Shown: positions 13,585-22,879, counted from the first letter of the stretch. The stretch: 26,879 bases of DNA from Symbiodinium natans (GCA_905221605.1 CAJNDS010002458.1:387501-414379); one strand, 5' to 3'. Notes: generated by a model from the letters alone, not told the origin. A program made the numbers and translations.

Positions 13585-14045
13585 TAAGGAAACCTAACCC
13601 AGCAAGCGCACCCTGAACTGTCCCTAGACCCTGGAACCCTAAACCTGAAATCCAAGCCCTATGACCCGATAGCCCCAATTTAAGAACCCTAAACCCTGTA
13701 ACCCTAGAACCCTGAAAGCCTAATGGCCCTAAAGCCCTAAACCCACTAACCCTAAACCCTAAACCCTAAACCCTAAACCCTAAACTTTAACCCGAACCTG
13801 GAGGGAGCTGCCGCACCTGGAGGTGAGGGGCCCGGTGAGCAATCGCGATTGAGGGTTCAGGGCTTAGGGTTTCGGGTTTAGGGTTTAGGGTTTAGGGCTT
13901 AGGGAAACTTTGCTCAAAGAAAGCATGAAGATTTCTTAAGTCATGATATGAGTATCTCCCAGAATAGCGCTACTGCACCCACATGTAGCCCTAAACGCTG
14001 CAGTCCTTCCTATAAGACAAGGATGCTAGGGGCTGCTTCGGCTTC

Positions 14046-14162
14046 AGGGTTTAGGGTTTAGGGCTTGGGGTTTAGGGTTTAGGGTTTAGGGTTTAGGGTT
14101 TAGGGTTTAGGGTTTAGGGTTTAGGGTTTCGGGTTTCGGGTTTAGGGTTTAGGGTTTAGGGG
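14046..14162 (+). repeat. TTTAGGG array
   Basis: About 16 units with two TTTCGGG variants; another tract follows at 14369-14432. Confidence 0.93.
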
Positions 14163-14974
14163 GTTGATAATTTATAGCAACGGTTTAGTGGCTGTGTTCG
14201 GTCCAGGGTTTGGGGTGAGCTCAAGGAATGTTTTGTGGCGTTGAGGATGCTAGGTAGGGTTTCTCCAAATTGAGAGGGTTTAGGGCCCTGGGTGATATCC
14301 CACTGGTCCAGGGTTCGGGTTTCGGGTCTTAAGTCTTAAGTAGGGTTCAGGGCTTAGGGTGCAGTTCAGGGTTTAGGGTTTAGGGTTTAGGGTGTAGGGT
14401 TTAGGGTTTAGGGTTTAGGGTGTAGGGTGTAGGATGTGCCAGCGTGGGGCCGGGGGTGGGGGACCACTATGCCAAGCGCCTTGGGCCCTAAACCCTCTAA
14501 ACCCAAAACACCCTATAAACCCCAGAAACCTTACAAACCCTACAAACCCCATAAACCTTATAAACCCTAACCCTAAAAACCCTCCGCAATGTTCACATGG
14601 GCTAGCCACATAAGTTGCCATCTTCAGATCGCGCCCGACGGGCCTTGATGCGTCTCGCACCCTATTCCAAGCCCAAGGCGGTGGTTTCGGGTGTAGGATT
14701 TAGGGGTTAGGGTTAGGGATAAACCCTAGGGTTTCGGGTTTAAGGTTTAGGGTTTAGGGTTAACCCTACAACCCTTGGAGCTCTCAAAGCTGTCCCAAAC
14801 CCCTCCCTCAAGGATTGCGAACTGTATTTGCAGTTATAATCCTATCTCTCAGCTCCTCAACTCACCTTGTAGAGGTTACCAATGTCAACTATAGTTAGCC
14901 CTAAGGCCTAAGCCCTAAGCCCTAAACCCTAAACCCTGAACCCTAAACCAGCCTAACCCCGAAACCCTAACCAC

Positions 14975-15065
14975 ACCCAAAACCCAAAACCCTAAACCCC
15001 TAAATCCCAAACCCCTAAACCCTAAACCCTAAACCCTAAACCCTAAACCCTAAACCCTAAACCCG
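14975..15065 (-). repeat. CCCTAAA array before the 15-16 kb candidate gene
   Basis: Degenerate on the left, uniform on the right. Confidence 0.92.
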
Positions 15066-15083
15066 TCAAGTATTAACCTTTCA

Positions 15084-16304
15084 ATGCCACCGAGGAGAAG
15101 TCGGAGGGCCTCGAGCGAAGGTGGGCAACCGAGCATTTTCCAGAGCTTTGGGGGGGGCGGGAGTTGGTGCGGTTTAGGGTTTAGGTGTTAGGGTTAGGGT
15201 TTAGGGGTGTAGGGTTTCGGGCTTAGGGTTAAGGCTAAGGGCTTTCGGGGGTTTAGAATTGAGTTCTTGGGGTCTACATTGGATTTTTGGAGCTCGGCTG
15301 TTGGGTTTGCAAGGTTTAGGGCGAGGATGAGTACTTTGTCATAGCGGGGCAACATTTTCATTTCTTTAAGGGTACTTAAAAGGAATAGAAATTTAAATTC
15401 TTAATACTATCCCATCCATGAGCTAGAGTAAGCCGAGCAGTAGAGCCCCTGAACTTGAGAACCCCAAGCTCGAAGCAAGGAGACAAGTGACATTTTTGTT
15501 GGCTGCGGCTCCTTTTTTTCTCCGCAGGGGCGGTTAGGGTTTAGGGTTTGGGGTTTAGGGTTTAGGGTTTAGAGTTGTAGGGTCTTATAGGTGTCTCTGC
15601 TTGCATTCGTAGTCTTTCAAGGTAAGCGCTGCAACTCTACAATCGCAAGACCTCACGGCCCGCAACTCCTACACCCCCTAAACTTTAAACCCTACACCCT
15701 CCACCCTAAACCCTAAACCCTCTTCCCTAGACCCTGGCTCTAAACCCTGGCATCACCCCCCACCCCCCTCCAAGCCCAAACCGGTCTTGCTCCTCAGGCT
15801 TGACGTTCTCGAGGACTACACAAGCTTGCAGTACTACCACAACACCTTTCCGCCAGGGCCCGCAGCTTCACCGATGTAGGATTGCTGGTTTAGGATTTAG
15901 GGTTTAGGGGTTAGGGTTTAGGGTTTAGTGTTGGGGTCTTGTGGGTCAGGCTTTAGGGTGTGGCCTTGTTGGAGGTTGTATTTTCAGGGTCTATGTTTGA
16001 GAGGTCAGACTTTTGCAGGTCTCTGGTTGAAGATTGGGGGCTTAGGGTGGCTTCGGAGGTGCAAAGGGCGCTGTTCGGCATGCAAGTGGAGAAGACAAGT
16101 CTCAACATCTCGCTCTCGACTCGACAACCCTAAACCCTAATCACTAAACCCTAAACCCTAAACCCTAAACCCTAAACCCGAAGCTTAAACCCTACAGCCT
16201 ACACCCCAAAAATCCATGAGCAAGCTGCACTGGCCACACACTTCAGGCGCTTGCCAAAGGAGCGCATTCCTGACCTTGTAGCGCCGGAGGCGTGCGCTTG
16301 GGAC
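15084..16304 (+). CDS. Candidate six-exon gene of unknown function
   Basis: Six segments join in phase under the same rule as DPH6 (AG|G acceptors, GT/GC/GA donors): 15084-15116 (MPPRRSRRASS), 15320-15371 (GEDEYFVIAGQHFHFFK), 15591-15621 (VSACIRSLS), 15798-15857 (LDVLEDYTSLQYYHNTFPP), 16046-16117 (VASEVQRALFGMQVEKTSL), 16247-16304 (RLPKERIPDLVAPEACAWD). The last ends at GAC|GTGAGT and the third at AAG|GTAAGC, both strong donors. The first exon is the least certain. Four of the five introns hold TTTAGGG/CCCTAAA repeat. Open islands at 16711-16790 and 17136-17210 may continue it. I recognise no family; chance cannot be excluded because I chose frames after looking. Confidence 0.38.
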
Positions 16305-16497
16305 GTGAGTCGGGCTTGGGGTTTAGGGTTTGGGATTTGGGATTTAGGGTTTTAGAGGTTTTAGGGCGAGGGTTCAGGGTTTATTCCTTAAGCTTTGTAA
16401 GCTTCAGAGCAGAGTATTTACCAAATTCCCCCCGAAAAAAGAAAGAACAAGACAGAGATAGTACAATGCTCACACAGAAAGGGAGCCCTGATTTCCC

Positions 16498-16577
16498 AAA
16501 CCCTAAACCCTAAACCCTAAACCCTAAACCCTAAACCCTAAACCCTAAACCCTAAACCCTAAACCCTAAACCCTAAG
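16498..16577 (-). repeat. CCCTAAA array
   Basis: About eleven near-perfect units. Confidence 0.95.
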
Positions 16578-16646
16578 TAGTTGCTTTGTGGAGCATAGGG
16601 CATGGGGCGTTAGGTGTGTTCTTGGTTTGTGTCTTCGGTGTTTTTG

Positions 16647-16698
16647 AGTAATTCTGAGATTAATTAAGGTTTTAGAGTAATTCTGAGATTAATTCAGG
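16647..16698 (+). repeat. Tandem 26-bp duplication
   Basis: GAGTAATTCTGAGATTAATT occurs twice, about 29 bp apart. Confidence 0.85.
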
Positions 16699-16710
16699 TT
16701 CATGGGTAGG

Positions 16711-16790
16711 ATTTGCGGGCTTTGGCTATGGGCGCTTGTTTTCCGGCATTGTCGATCGTTACCTTACCTTCTGCCGGAGCTTTACGCCCG
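16711..16790 (+). CDS. Exon-like island, possible continuation of the 15-16 kb gene
   Basis: GGGTAG|GAT start; open in more than one frame to about 16790 before CCCTAAA-type repeat. One frame reads SGIVDRYLTFCRSFTPAEP. Frame not settled. Confidence 0.2.
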
Positions 16791-17135
16791 CTGAACCCAT
16801 AAGACCTACAGACCTACACCCCAACCCTAAACCCAAAACCCTAAAAACCCTAAAAACCCTAAGAACCCTAAGAACCCTAAGAACCCTAAACCCTAAACCC
16901 TGCACCCCAACACCAAAAGCCCCAACCCCGTACAACCTAATGTTAGTGCTGAGACATTAAAGTTCCGAACCTTCAAGCCGAAACCCTGAACCGGAACCCT
17001 ATCAACCCCCATAAAACCCTACAATCCCTATACATCCGATTCACCCGGGTTTGGCGTTTAGGTTTAGGGCCTATTGGTCCTAAAAACTCTATGAAACCGA
17101 TTGGCCCTATGCCTATTCGTTGGCTTCGTTGGCAG

Positions 17136-17210
17136 GATTCCGCTTGCTGGTGTCCATCCTCGTCCTCGGCACCACCGCGGGGACAAGGCCCCGAAGCAGG
17201 CGGGAGCCGC
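17136..17210 (+). CDS. Exon-like island, hydrophobic in one frame
   Basis: TTGGCAG|GATTCC start. All three frames are open for about 24 codons; one reads FRLLVSILVLGTTAGTRP, a possible membrane segment. GC-rich against its surroundings. Frame and product unknown. Confidence 0.2.
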
Positions 17211-17504
17211 TGAGAGCTTAGGATTTGGGGTTTAGGGTTTAGGGTTTAGGGTCTTTGAGGGGGAGGGGGAGGGTTTATCTCGCTTGGGGCAAACTAGAAT
17301 ACCAAGCCCTCAACGATGGATTCGGTGGAGTCGTCCGTTTTTGCTGGGTCCTGGTGAATCTCCACCAGGCGGCACCCTCAACCCTAAACCCTAAACTCCA
17401 AACCTTAAGCCCAGGGTTCAGTCAGGACTGGGCTGTGCAACTTTGTGGAGCCTTCATTTAGAGCAGCGTTTTTTTTCAAGGCTACGTAGAGACGCGATCA
17501 TTGA

Positions 17505-17710
17505 AAGTCGGCCGCGTAGCATTTTGCCTTCAGGGCGTAGGTTTGCGTAGGGTCCGCGTAGGCAAGGCTATGCAGTATGGGCGCGTAGGTCCGCGTAGGT
17601 TGTCTATGCTTGCCGCGTAGGTCCGCGTAGGCACACGTCAACAACATACTCCGCGCGTAGGCCGCGCGCCTACTCCACATGAGCTGACGCATAGGCCCGC
17701 GTAGGATACC
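17505..17710 (-). repeat. CpG-rich CCGCGTAGG minisatellite-like cluster
   Basis: About a dozen copies of (C)CGCGTAGG at irregular spacing, unlike anything else in the window. The - strand frame over it (17498-17758) reads tyrosine-rich YAD/TYA repeats and is probably a by-product. Confidence 0.85.
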
Positions 17711-17838
17711 CATGCCATTACAACACCCCACACAATGAAAATCGGGTGTTAGCATCATGTTTGCTTAGTAAGTGGTTAGGATGATTATGTAGCACCCGAG
17801 CAACAGAAACCAAATCCTAAACCCTAAATCCTAAACCG

Positions 17839-17942
17839 TTGGGATGTTCCCCCTTATACTAGCAGTCCTGAGTAGGGATTATAACCCGGGGTACTATGAT
17901 CCCTACGAAGGACTGGTCCGGTAGTAGAAGGGAGCACCCCAG
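17839..17942. mobile_element. Family B element, diverged right end
   Basis: TTGGGATGTTCCCCC left end, CACCCCAG right end, within CCCTAAA-type flanks. Confidence 0.8.
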
Positions 17943-18054
17943 CCCTAAAACCCCAAGCCTACGCTCCAAGCCCTCTTGACTGCTCAACTTAAGCCGCCTA
18001 AACCCTATAAACCCCATGAACCTATCCCTATAAACCCTATACACACTATAAACC

Positions 18055-18073
18055 CTTGGAGGTTCAGGGTACT
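18055..18073 (+). mobile_element. Family A left end only
   Basis: CTTGGAGGTTCAGGGTACT; truncated, no partner end. Confidence 0.65.
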
Positions 18074-18228
18074 GAATAGCCCAACTACTGTCAGCACTGA
18101 CGGCGAGGTTCTGACTAAGATTTCGAGGTGGCTGGGCTGGGGATCAGGGCAAGATTGAACATGTTCAGAGTCCCAATTCTAGATCCTAGGACGTGCATTT
18201 TTCATTCGTTTGATTTTTATCTGTACAT

Positions 18229-18292
18229 ACATATATATGTATATATATATATATATATCTCTCTCTCTCTCCCTCTCTCTCTCCCATCCATA
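18229..18292 (+). repeat. (TA)n-(CT)n compound microsatellite
   Basis: TATATATA then CTCTCTCTCT. Confidence 0.95.
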
Positions 18293-18374
18293 CGAAAGTA
18301 GATGGAGGCTTGCTTGTCCCAGCAGCATTACTAATCCCCAAACCTTGGACCATGAACCCTACACCCTAAACCCT

Positions 18375-18634
18375 GCTTGGAGGCTCATGCTACTTAACAT
18401 CCCAATTCGAACGTAATATCCCAATTAGAACTGTACCTGTAGCCCAATTATAACGGCAGAGTAACTAAGGGGCTGACAAGTGGGTCCTAACTTGGCTGCA
18501 CTTAGTAGGGTAGCTATAAACTGAGTTTTTTTTAGCTGCCTTGTAAACCCAAAAGGGCTAAGGATCCAGAGTTACAGCAAAGCACCACAAAGATAAGAAT
18601 CGTTATAATTGGGTTGTGAGTACCCAAAACCTGT
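18375..18634. mobile_element. Diverged family A element with a nested second repeat
   Basis: Left end CTTGGAGGCTCATGCTACTT and a degraded right end (GAGTACCCAAAACC) surround a reverse copy of the repeat at 4806-4925 (here about 18492-18593). Confidence 0.7.
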
Positions 18635-18788
18635 GGTGCAGCCAAGCGCAGCGCTTCCAAGCCGTCAGGACCAGGTAGGGTTTAGGGTTCGGGGTTTCGG
18701 GTTTAGGGTTTAGGGTTTAGGATTTAGCCCTAAACCCTAAACCCTAAACCCTACGCCCCAAACCCTAAACCCTAAGTCCCTACTACTT

Positions 18789-18803
18789 GGGGAACATCCC
18801 AAG
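18789..18803 (-). mobile_element. Family B terminus only
   Basis: GGGGAACATCCCAAG, directly before the exon-like segment at 18804. Confidence 0.6.
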
Positions 18804-18888
18804 TCTGGAGTCCACATCTCTTGCGGTGCTTCCCTTTTCAGCCAATGCATTGGGGCAGCTCCCTGAACCGGTCCGAAACCCTGTCGAA
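18804..18888 (+). CDS. Exon-like segment abutting a TIR-element end
   Basis: Begins exactly after AACATCCCAAG, the terminus of the TTGGGATG element family, and runs 28 codons (SLAVLPFSANALGQLPEPV, RNPVE) to GAA|GTTGAG. If real, the element end supplies the 3' splice site. Confidence 0.27.
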
Positions 18889-18889
18889 G

Positions 18890-18954
18890 TTGAGGGTTTA
18901 GGGTTTAGGGTTTTAGGGTTTAGGGTTTAGGGTTTAGGGTTTAGGGTTTAGGGT
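18890..18954 (+). repeat. TTTAGGG array
   Basis: About nine units, then a head-to-head junction (GGGTAAAGCCCTAAACCC). Confidence 0.93.
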
Positions 18955-19307
18955 AAAGCCCTAAACCCTAAAACCTAAGCCCCCAAAACCTTTTTGGGAG
19001 TTGTTCGGCTCCAGCTTTGGGGCTTTGGGAGTGATCCCCTGCTCCCAACCACTCGGCCCCTGCACTGGAGGACAAGCATTGGATTTTGGAGTGTGGGGTT
19101 TAGGGTTTAGGGATTAGGGTTTAGGGCTCACATGGTTAGGGTTCAGGGTTTCGGGTTCATGGCTCAAAAGTCTAGGGTTTAGGGCAAAGGGTTTCGCGGT
19201 AGGAATTTGTAAGTTCCGAGTCACGGGGCTAGGTCTTTCAAGGGCTTTGTACCAAGCCTTTGTACTCGTAACCCTTGGTTTAGGGTTTAGTGCTTAGGGT
19301 TTAGGGT

Positions 19308-19475
19308 TTAGTGCTCCAAAATATGACAATCCTTGTTGATCCCTTGCAAAACTCCCATGCAGAAAGTAGAAGCGTCCCAGACGAGCACCACCTGACTCGG
19401 ATGCTCAGGAATAGTAGCCTCCTTCCCCGATTTTGGGATTGATTTGGTTCGGAACACATTCGCAACCATGTTCAT
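19308..19475 (-). CDS. Possible coding segment, 55 codons, - strand
   Basis: Reads MNMVANVFRTKSIPKSGKEA then HPSQVVLVWDASTFCMGVLQ and stops at 19308-19310. The DAS...MGVLQ string recalls the first acidic motif of retroelement RNase H (DASxxGxGAVL), but one residue is missing and nothing around it supports a retroelement. Another - frame (19405-19608) is also open. Confidence 0.25.
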   Translation of the reverse strand: MNMVANVFRTKSIPKSGKEATIPEHPSQVVLVWDASTFCMGVLQGINKDCHILEH

Positions 19476-19634
19476 GTTCTGCCTTCATCCCAAGATAACC
19501 CTGCCAACCCACATTTAGAAATGACCTAAGGTGATGCTTTCGTAGCGGCGTCAAGAGTGAATACATCCAACTCATTGTCCTTTGAAGGCATCTTTTCGGC
19601 AACGACATCAGGCAACGGCAAATAAATTACTACC

Positions 19635-19758
19635 TACAGGGTGGGGCCCCCTAGTTATAAGTAGAGTTATAAGGGCCCTAAATTGGGTTATAAGGACCCT
19701 AAGTTAGGTTATAAGTCCCTTAACTACAGTTAGTATAGTAAGGGGGCCCCACCCTGTA
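19635..19758. mobile_element. TIR element family F (CAGGGTGGGGCCCCC) with TA duplication
   Basis: TA + CAGGGTGGGGCCCCC ... GGGGGCCCCACCCTG + TA. Interior is made of short TTATAAC-type sub-repeats. Confidence 0.9.
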
Positions 19759-19762
19759 CTTT

Positions 19763-19885
19763 GAGAAGGACAAGACGCCTTTGAATGCCAAGCTTCTTGA
19801 CATCGCCACTCTTACACGATGACGTCATCAAGATGCAGCAGGTCACTACATTGAGGAAGCCATCACCCCCGCGACTGCGAGCTAA
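19763..19885 (+). CDS. Possible coding remnant after a TIR element
   Basis: Five bases after the element at 19635-19758 the frame reads EKDKTPLNAKLLDIATLTR, a TGA, then HQDAAGHYIEEAITPATAS and TAA. One frame with one stop suggests a decayed gene or a missed short intron. Confidence 0.25.
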
Positions 19886-19906
19886 TCCAGGACGCTGTCC
19901 TGACAC

Positions 19907-19995
19907 AGGGTTTAGGGGTTTAGGGTTTAGGGTTTAGGGTTTAGGGTTTAGGGTTTAGGGTTTAGGGTTTAGGGTTTAGGGTTTAGGGTTTAGGG
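19907..19995 (+). repeat. TTTAGGG array
   Basis: About twelve near-perfect units. Confidence 0.95.
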
Positions 19996-20004
19996 ACGCA
20001 ACCC

Positions 20005-20176
20005 AGCAACAAAGGGTAAGCTTGTACAACCCCTGGGAGCGGGAAGAAAGCACCGCTCTCATCTTAGGCAAAGCAGCCCTCTTGTCGTAGGCTACTGGGA
20101 AACCTTGAGCTACTGATGGGTCCTGTTCAAGAAGCCTTGAGAAAGATTTGCTTGCCAGATCCTCCCAGAAGTATGG
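20005..20176 (-). CDS. Exon-like segment, about 57 codons, - strand
   Basis: After CTTAAG| on the - strand reads YFWEDLASKSFSRLLEQDPS then VAQGFPVAYDKRAALPKM and on into telomeric-type repeat. Could follow the segment at 20310-20362 (MILNLMREHFKSPEDLP, GT donor). The + strand is also open for about 37 codons. Confidence 0.28.
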
Positions 20177-20596
20177 CTTAAGGTTCAGGGTGTAACCCTA
20201 AACCCGAAACCCTAAGCCCTGAAGCCCTAAAGCCCACAGCCCCTGCACCCTAAGCCTTACACCACTTCAATTCAAGGCCCTCGAAATGCCTAAAAGCCCA
20301 GAACCCAAAACCAGGTAGATCCTCAGGAGATTTAAAATGTTCCCTCATAAGGTTTAAGATCATGTTCGCAAACCCTAAACCCTGAACCCTAAACCCAAAA
20401 CCCTGAACCCTAAAGCCCTGCACAGTCAAACATGTTTTTGACAGTAGGCAGGGAGCTGCATGGCCGCTGATCAACCCGGCTGGTGTGTGGAGTGGCCCGC
20501 CCTGATGGGTTTTTAGGGATTAGGGTCTAGGGTCCAGGGTTTAGGGTTTAGGGTTTAGGGTCTATGCTTTGACATTTGAAGTGGTTTAGGGTTTAC

Positions 20597-20784
20597 CTGT
20601 TTTGTTTGAATGATTCTCTGATTTCCGGTTTCCGAGCTGCATAACCAAAGTATAAACGACAGCTGTTTCCAGTGGTACAGAGAGTCTACGTGAAGGATCT
20701 GGGGACTTAGCAATGATTTCAAGAGGGTAGCATGTTAAGCAAAGTAAGGATACTGATAAACACTTCGAACAGCCAATCAAGGTA
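20597..20784 (-). CDS. Exon-like segment with a strong donor, - strand
   Basis: Sixty-two codons from CAAAG|T to ACAG|GTAAAC, reading TLIGCSKCLSVSLLCLTCYP and SPDPSRRLSVPLETAVVYTL. The donor is good, but two other frames are open over half the length each, so the frame is not safe. Confidence 0.27.
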
Positions 20785-20908
20785 CTTTGAACCCTAAGCG
20801 AACCCTGCACCCTAAAACTTACTAAGTGCCCCGATCCTCCAAGTACGGCACGCAATCCTAGGCTTCCAGCCAAGCAGATCGTCGAACGGCTCGGTGCCCT
20901 GCAGGCCC

Positions 20909-20971
20909 AGGGTTTAGGGTTTAGGGTTTAGGGTTTAGGGTTTAGGGTTTAGGGTTTAGGGTTTAGGGTTG
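20909..20971 (+). repeat. TTTAGGG array
   Basis: Nine perfect units. Confidence 0.95.
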
Positions 20972-21007
20972 TGGGATGCCCAGCAGCTCCCTTCATGCGA
21001 CTCTTAC

Positions 21008-21050
21008 CTTGGACCTTGAAGGTTTCACCTTTGCCCTTTGCGTAGAGATC
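21008..21050 (-). CDS. Exon-like segment DLYAKGKGETFKVQ, - strand
   Basis: Bounded by CTTAGAG|GAT and CAAG|GTAAGAG, both good sites. The acceptor lies in the end of a dispersed repeat (21047-21140, second copy 21502-21571). Product unknown. Confidence 0.3.
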
Positions 21051-21140
21051 CTCTAAGGGAATATCTGGGCTACATGATTCGGAGTATGTTGAGAGAACCT
21101 CTTCGGGGTACATCCTTACGATTCAGAGTATGACTCCCTT
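21047..21140 (-). repeat. Dispersed repeat L, copy 1
   Basis: GATCCTCTAAGGGAA ... GACTCCCTTAA, repeated diverged at 21502-21571. On the - strand its end (CTTAGAG) is the acceptor of the exon-like segment at 21008-21050. Confidence 0.68.
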
Positions 21141-21427
21141 AATCCCTTATTTAGTTCCCCCACTTTTACCCCTCTCCCTCAAACATCAAAGAGCACCCTG
21201 TCTTCTGCCTTGTGCCTACAGTGCCGAAGAACCTACTGCAGGTTGAGGGTTGAAGGGTTTCACCTAGGGGTTTCGGGCTTGGCGTGAAATTGAAGATTTT
21301 CAGAAGATCGTGGTTTTGAGCTTCTGGGGTTGAACAACTTAGGCTTAGGGTCGTTTAGGGGTTTCGGGTTTAGTGTTTTTGGTGCCTCAGGTTGTCCAGA
21401 CCCCCAAGGTTGTATCCTTGGGTCTGG

Positions 21428-21490
21428 GGACCCTAAACCCTAAACCCTAAACCCTAAACCCTAAACCCTAAACCCTAAACCCTAAACCCT
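21428..21490 (-). repeat. CCCTAAA array
   Basis: Nine perfect units, directly after a short hairpin (21396-21427). Confidence 0.95.
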
Positions 21491-21580
21491 TTGTTTGTAC
21501 AGATCCTCTAAGGGAACCATGCCGGGAGTATACTAAGGGAACATCCTTAGGGGTCCGAGTCTGACTCCCTTGACCCAGGG

Positions 21581-21725
21581 CCCTACTTGGAGGTTCGCGG
21601 TACTTAACGTAACAGAGCCACAGGGTTTCGGGTTTAGGCTTTAGGGTTTAGGGTTTAGGGTTTAGGGCTGAGGGTTTAGGGTTTAGGGTTAGGGTTGGTA
21701 AGTACCGTTGAACCTCCAAGTAGGG
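21581..21725. mobile_element. Family A element carrying a TTTAGGG array inside
   Basis: Terminal repeats TACTTGGAGGTTCGCGG and matching right end, TA duplications at 21584 and 21721. Most of the interior (21626-21695) is TTTAGGG-type repeat. Confidence 0.9.
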
Positions 21726-22233
21726 CAATTAGGATGGGCCAGGCGACCATGCTGTGTCAGAGTGTTAGCTGCTTTGAACCATTGGGGTGAGTGTTTCGGG
21801 GTCGATGCTCCCGTAACCCTAAACCCACCAAGCGAGACCTAATGTGTAGTGAGGGGAATAGTTGGTTGGGCCCCTTGATGATCTAAGTTACTAGGTTTAC
21901 AAACCCTCCCCCAAAGATGACGTTTCTGAGGCCTACATCCCCAAAAGCTCCCAAAGGGTTTAGGGTGTAGGGTTTAAGGTTTAGGGTTTTGGGGTACAAG
22001 CCACAGCCGCGGGGGTTGTGAAGTGTCGTTATGCAGGTTGGCGCGGTTCGAGGGTTTACGAGTTTTAAGGCCATGCAATTGTATGTACATGGGGTTTGTT
22101 CTAAAGGTCGTTAAAACGGGTGGGCCATTGGGGAAAAGAGCCTCGCACAAGGGGAATCCTTACGAACAAACAGGCGAAAGAACTTCCAAATCCTGAGCTC
22201 CGAACCCTCGAGCCTGAACACTGGGCCCGAAAC

Positions 22234-22313
22234 CCTCGCACTGGCAACCCACCAGTGCTGGAAATCCGTGAGGAAGAGCAGCCATGGCTGCTGTGCTCGC
22301 ACCTCGATCCCAT
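22234..22313 (-). CDS. Exon-like segment with Trp-rich stretch, - strand
   Basis: Twenty-six codons from GCTAG|AT to GAGG|GTTTC, reading GIEVRAQQPWLLFLTDFQHW then WVASAR. The + strand (22120-22317) is also open, so strand is uncertain. Confidence 0.25.
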
Positions 22314-22351
22314 CTAGCTGAGATTCTCAACCCCAAAATCCTAGACCTGAA

Positions 22352-22446
22352 CCCTGAACCCTGAACCCTGAACCCTGAACCCTGAACCCTGAACCCTGAA
22401 CCCTGAACCCTGAACCCTAAACCCTAAACCCTAAACCCTAAACCCT
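22352..22446 (-). repeat. Uniform CCCTGAA (TTCAGGG) array joined to CCCTAAA
   Basis: Nine CCCTGAA units (22352-22414, 63 bp) switch abruptly to CCCTAAA units. Confidence 0.96.
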
Positions 22447-22488
22447 AGGGTGGGGAGTTAGCTTCAGAACCCCATTCAAGTACAAGAA

Positions 22489-22679
22489 CTGAGGATCCAT
22501 GTACCTGTATAGTATATACTCGGGCCCAAGTATACCCCTACTACTCCTTAAGGCTCCCGAAGCTTCCCTAAGGTTCCCTAGGTACCTACCCATGAACCCC
22601 CCTCCCTTCAGAACCCTATGATAAGCCATGTACTACCCTAAGCCCTAAAGCCTAAACCCAGGTACATGGAATCTTAGGG
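22489..22679. mobile_element. Family D element, longer copy
   Basis: CTGAGGATCCATGTACCTG ... CAGGTACATGGAATCTTAGG; an internal CCATGTACTACCCTAAG suggests a second nested end. A core fragment also lies at 4040-4100. Confidence 0.78.
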
Positions 22680-22879
22680 CAGAGGCCTTCCCTTTTTCTT
22701 CTCGGTTTCTTGGGGAGCCTGGGTTCAACTTCATAATCCCCCACAAAGATGGACGACAGTTGGGCTGGAGGAAGCGGTTTGGGGTTAGGGTTTCGGGTTT
22801 GAGGGTTAAGCCTTGCACCCTGAACCTTAGTGCAGTTGCTGGATTCCTGCCCACAGAGCAGGGGTTTAGGGCTTAGGGC

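Larger units (their letters stand above)
13585..15083. other. No reliable gene; telomere-type repeats and short open islands
   Basis: Islands open for 20-35 codons lie at about 13805-13850 (RELPHLEVRGPVSNRD), 13940-14050 and 14775-14845 (ALKAVPNPSLKDCELYLQL). They have no consistent splice chain or homologue. Confidence 0.55.

Noticed and set aside
14415-14660. 81-codon - strand open frame with FMGFVGFVRFLGFIG
   Set aside because: Hydrophobic stretch is degenerate telomere repeat read in one frame, not a membrane helix.
16736-16960. 74-codon frame running into TLKTLKTLRTLRTLRTL
   Set aside because: Second half is AACCCTAAG repeat; only the first 20 codons might be exonic.
17498-17758. 86-codon - strand protein with YAD repeats
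   Set aside because: Translates the CCGCGTAGG cluster; no homology and repeat-driven composition.
19308-19475. Retroelement RNase H
   Set aside because: Only one motif-like string (DASTFCMGVLQ) with a residue missing and no reverse transcriptase or integrase nearby.
22438-22629. 63-codon - strand open frame
   Set aside because: Falls inside the family D TIR element; no independent support.
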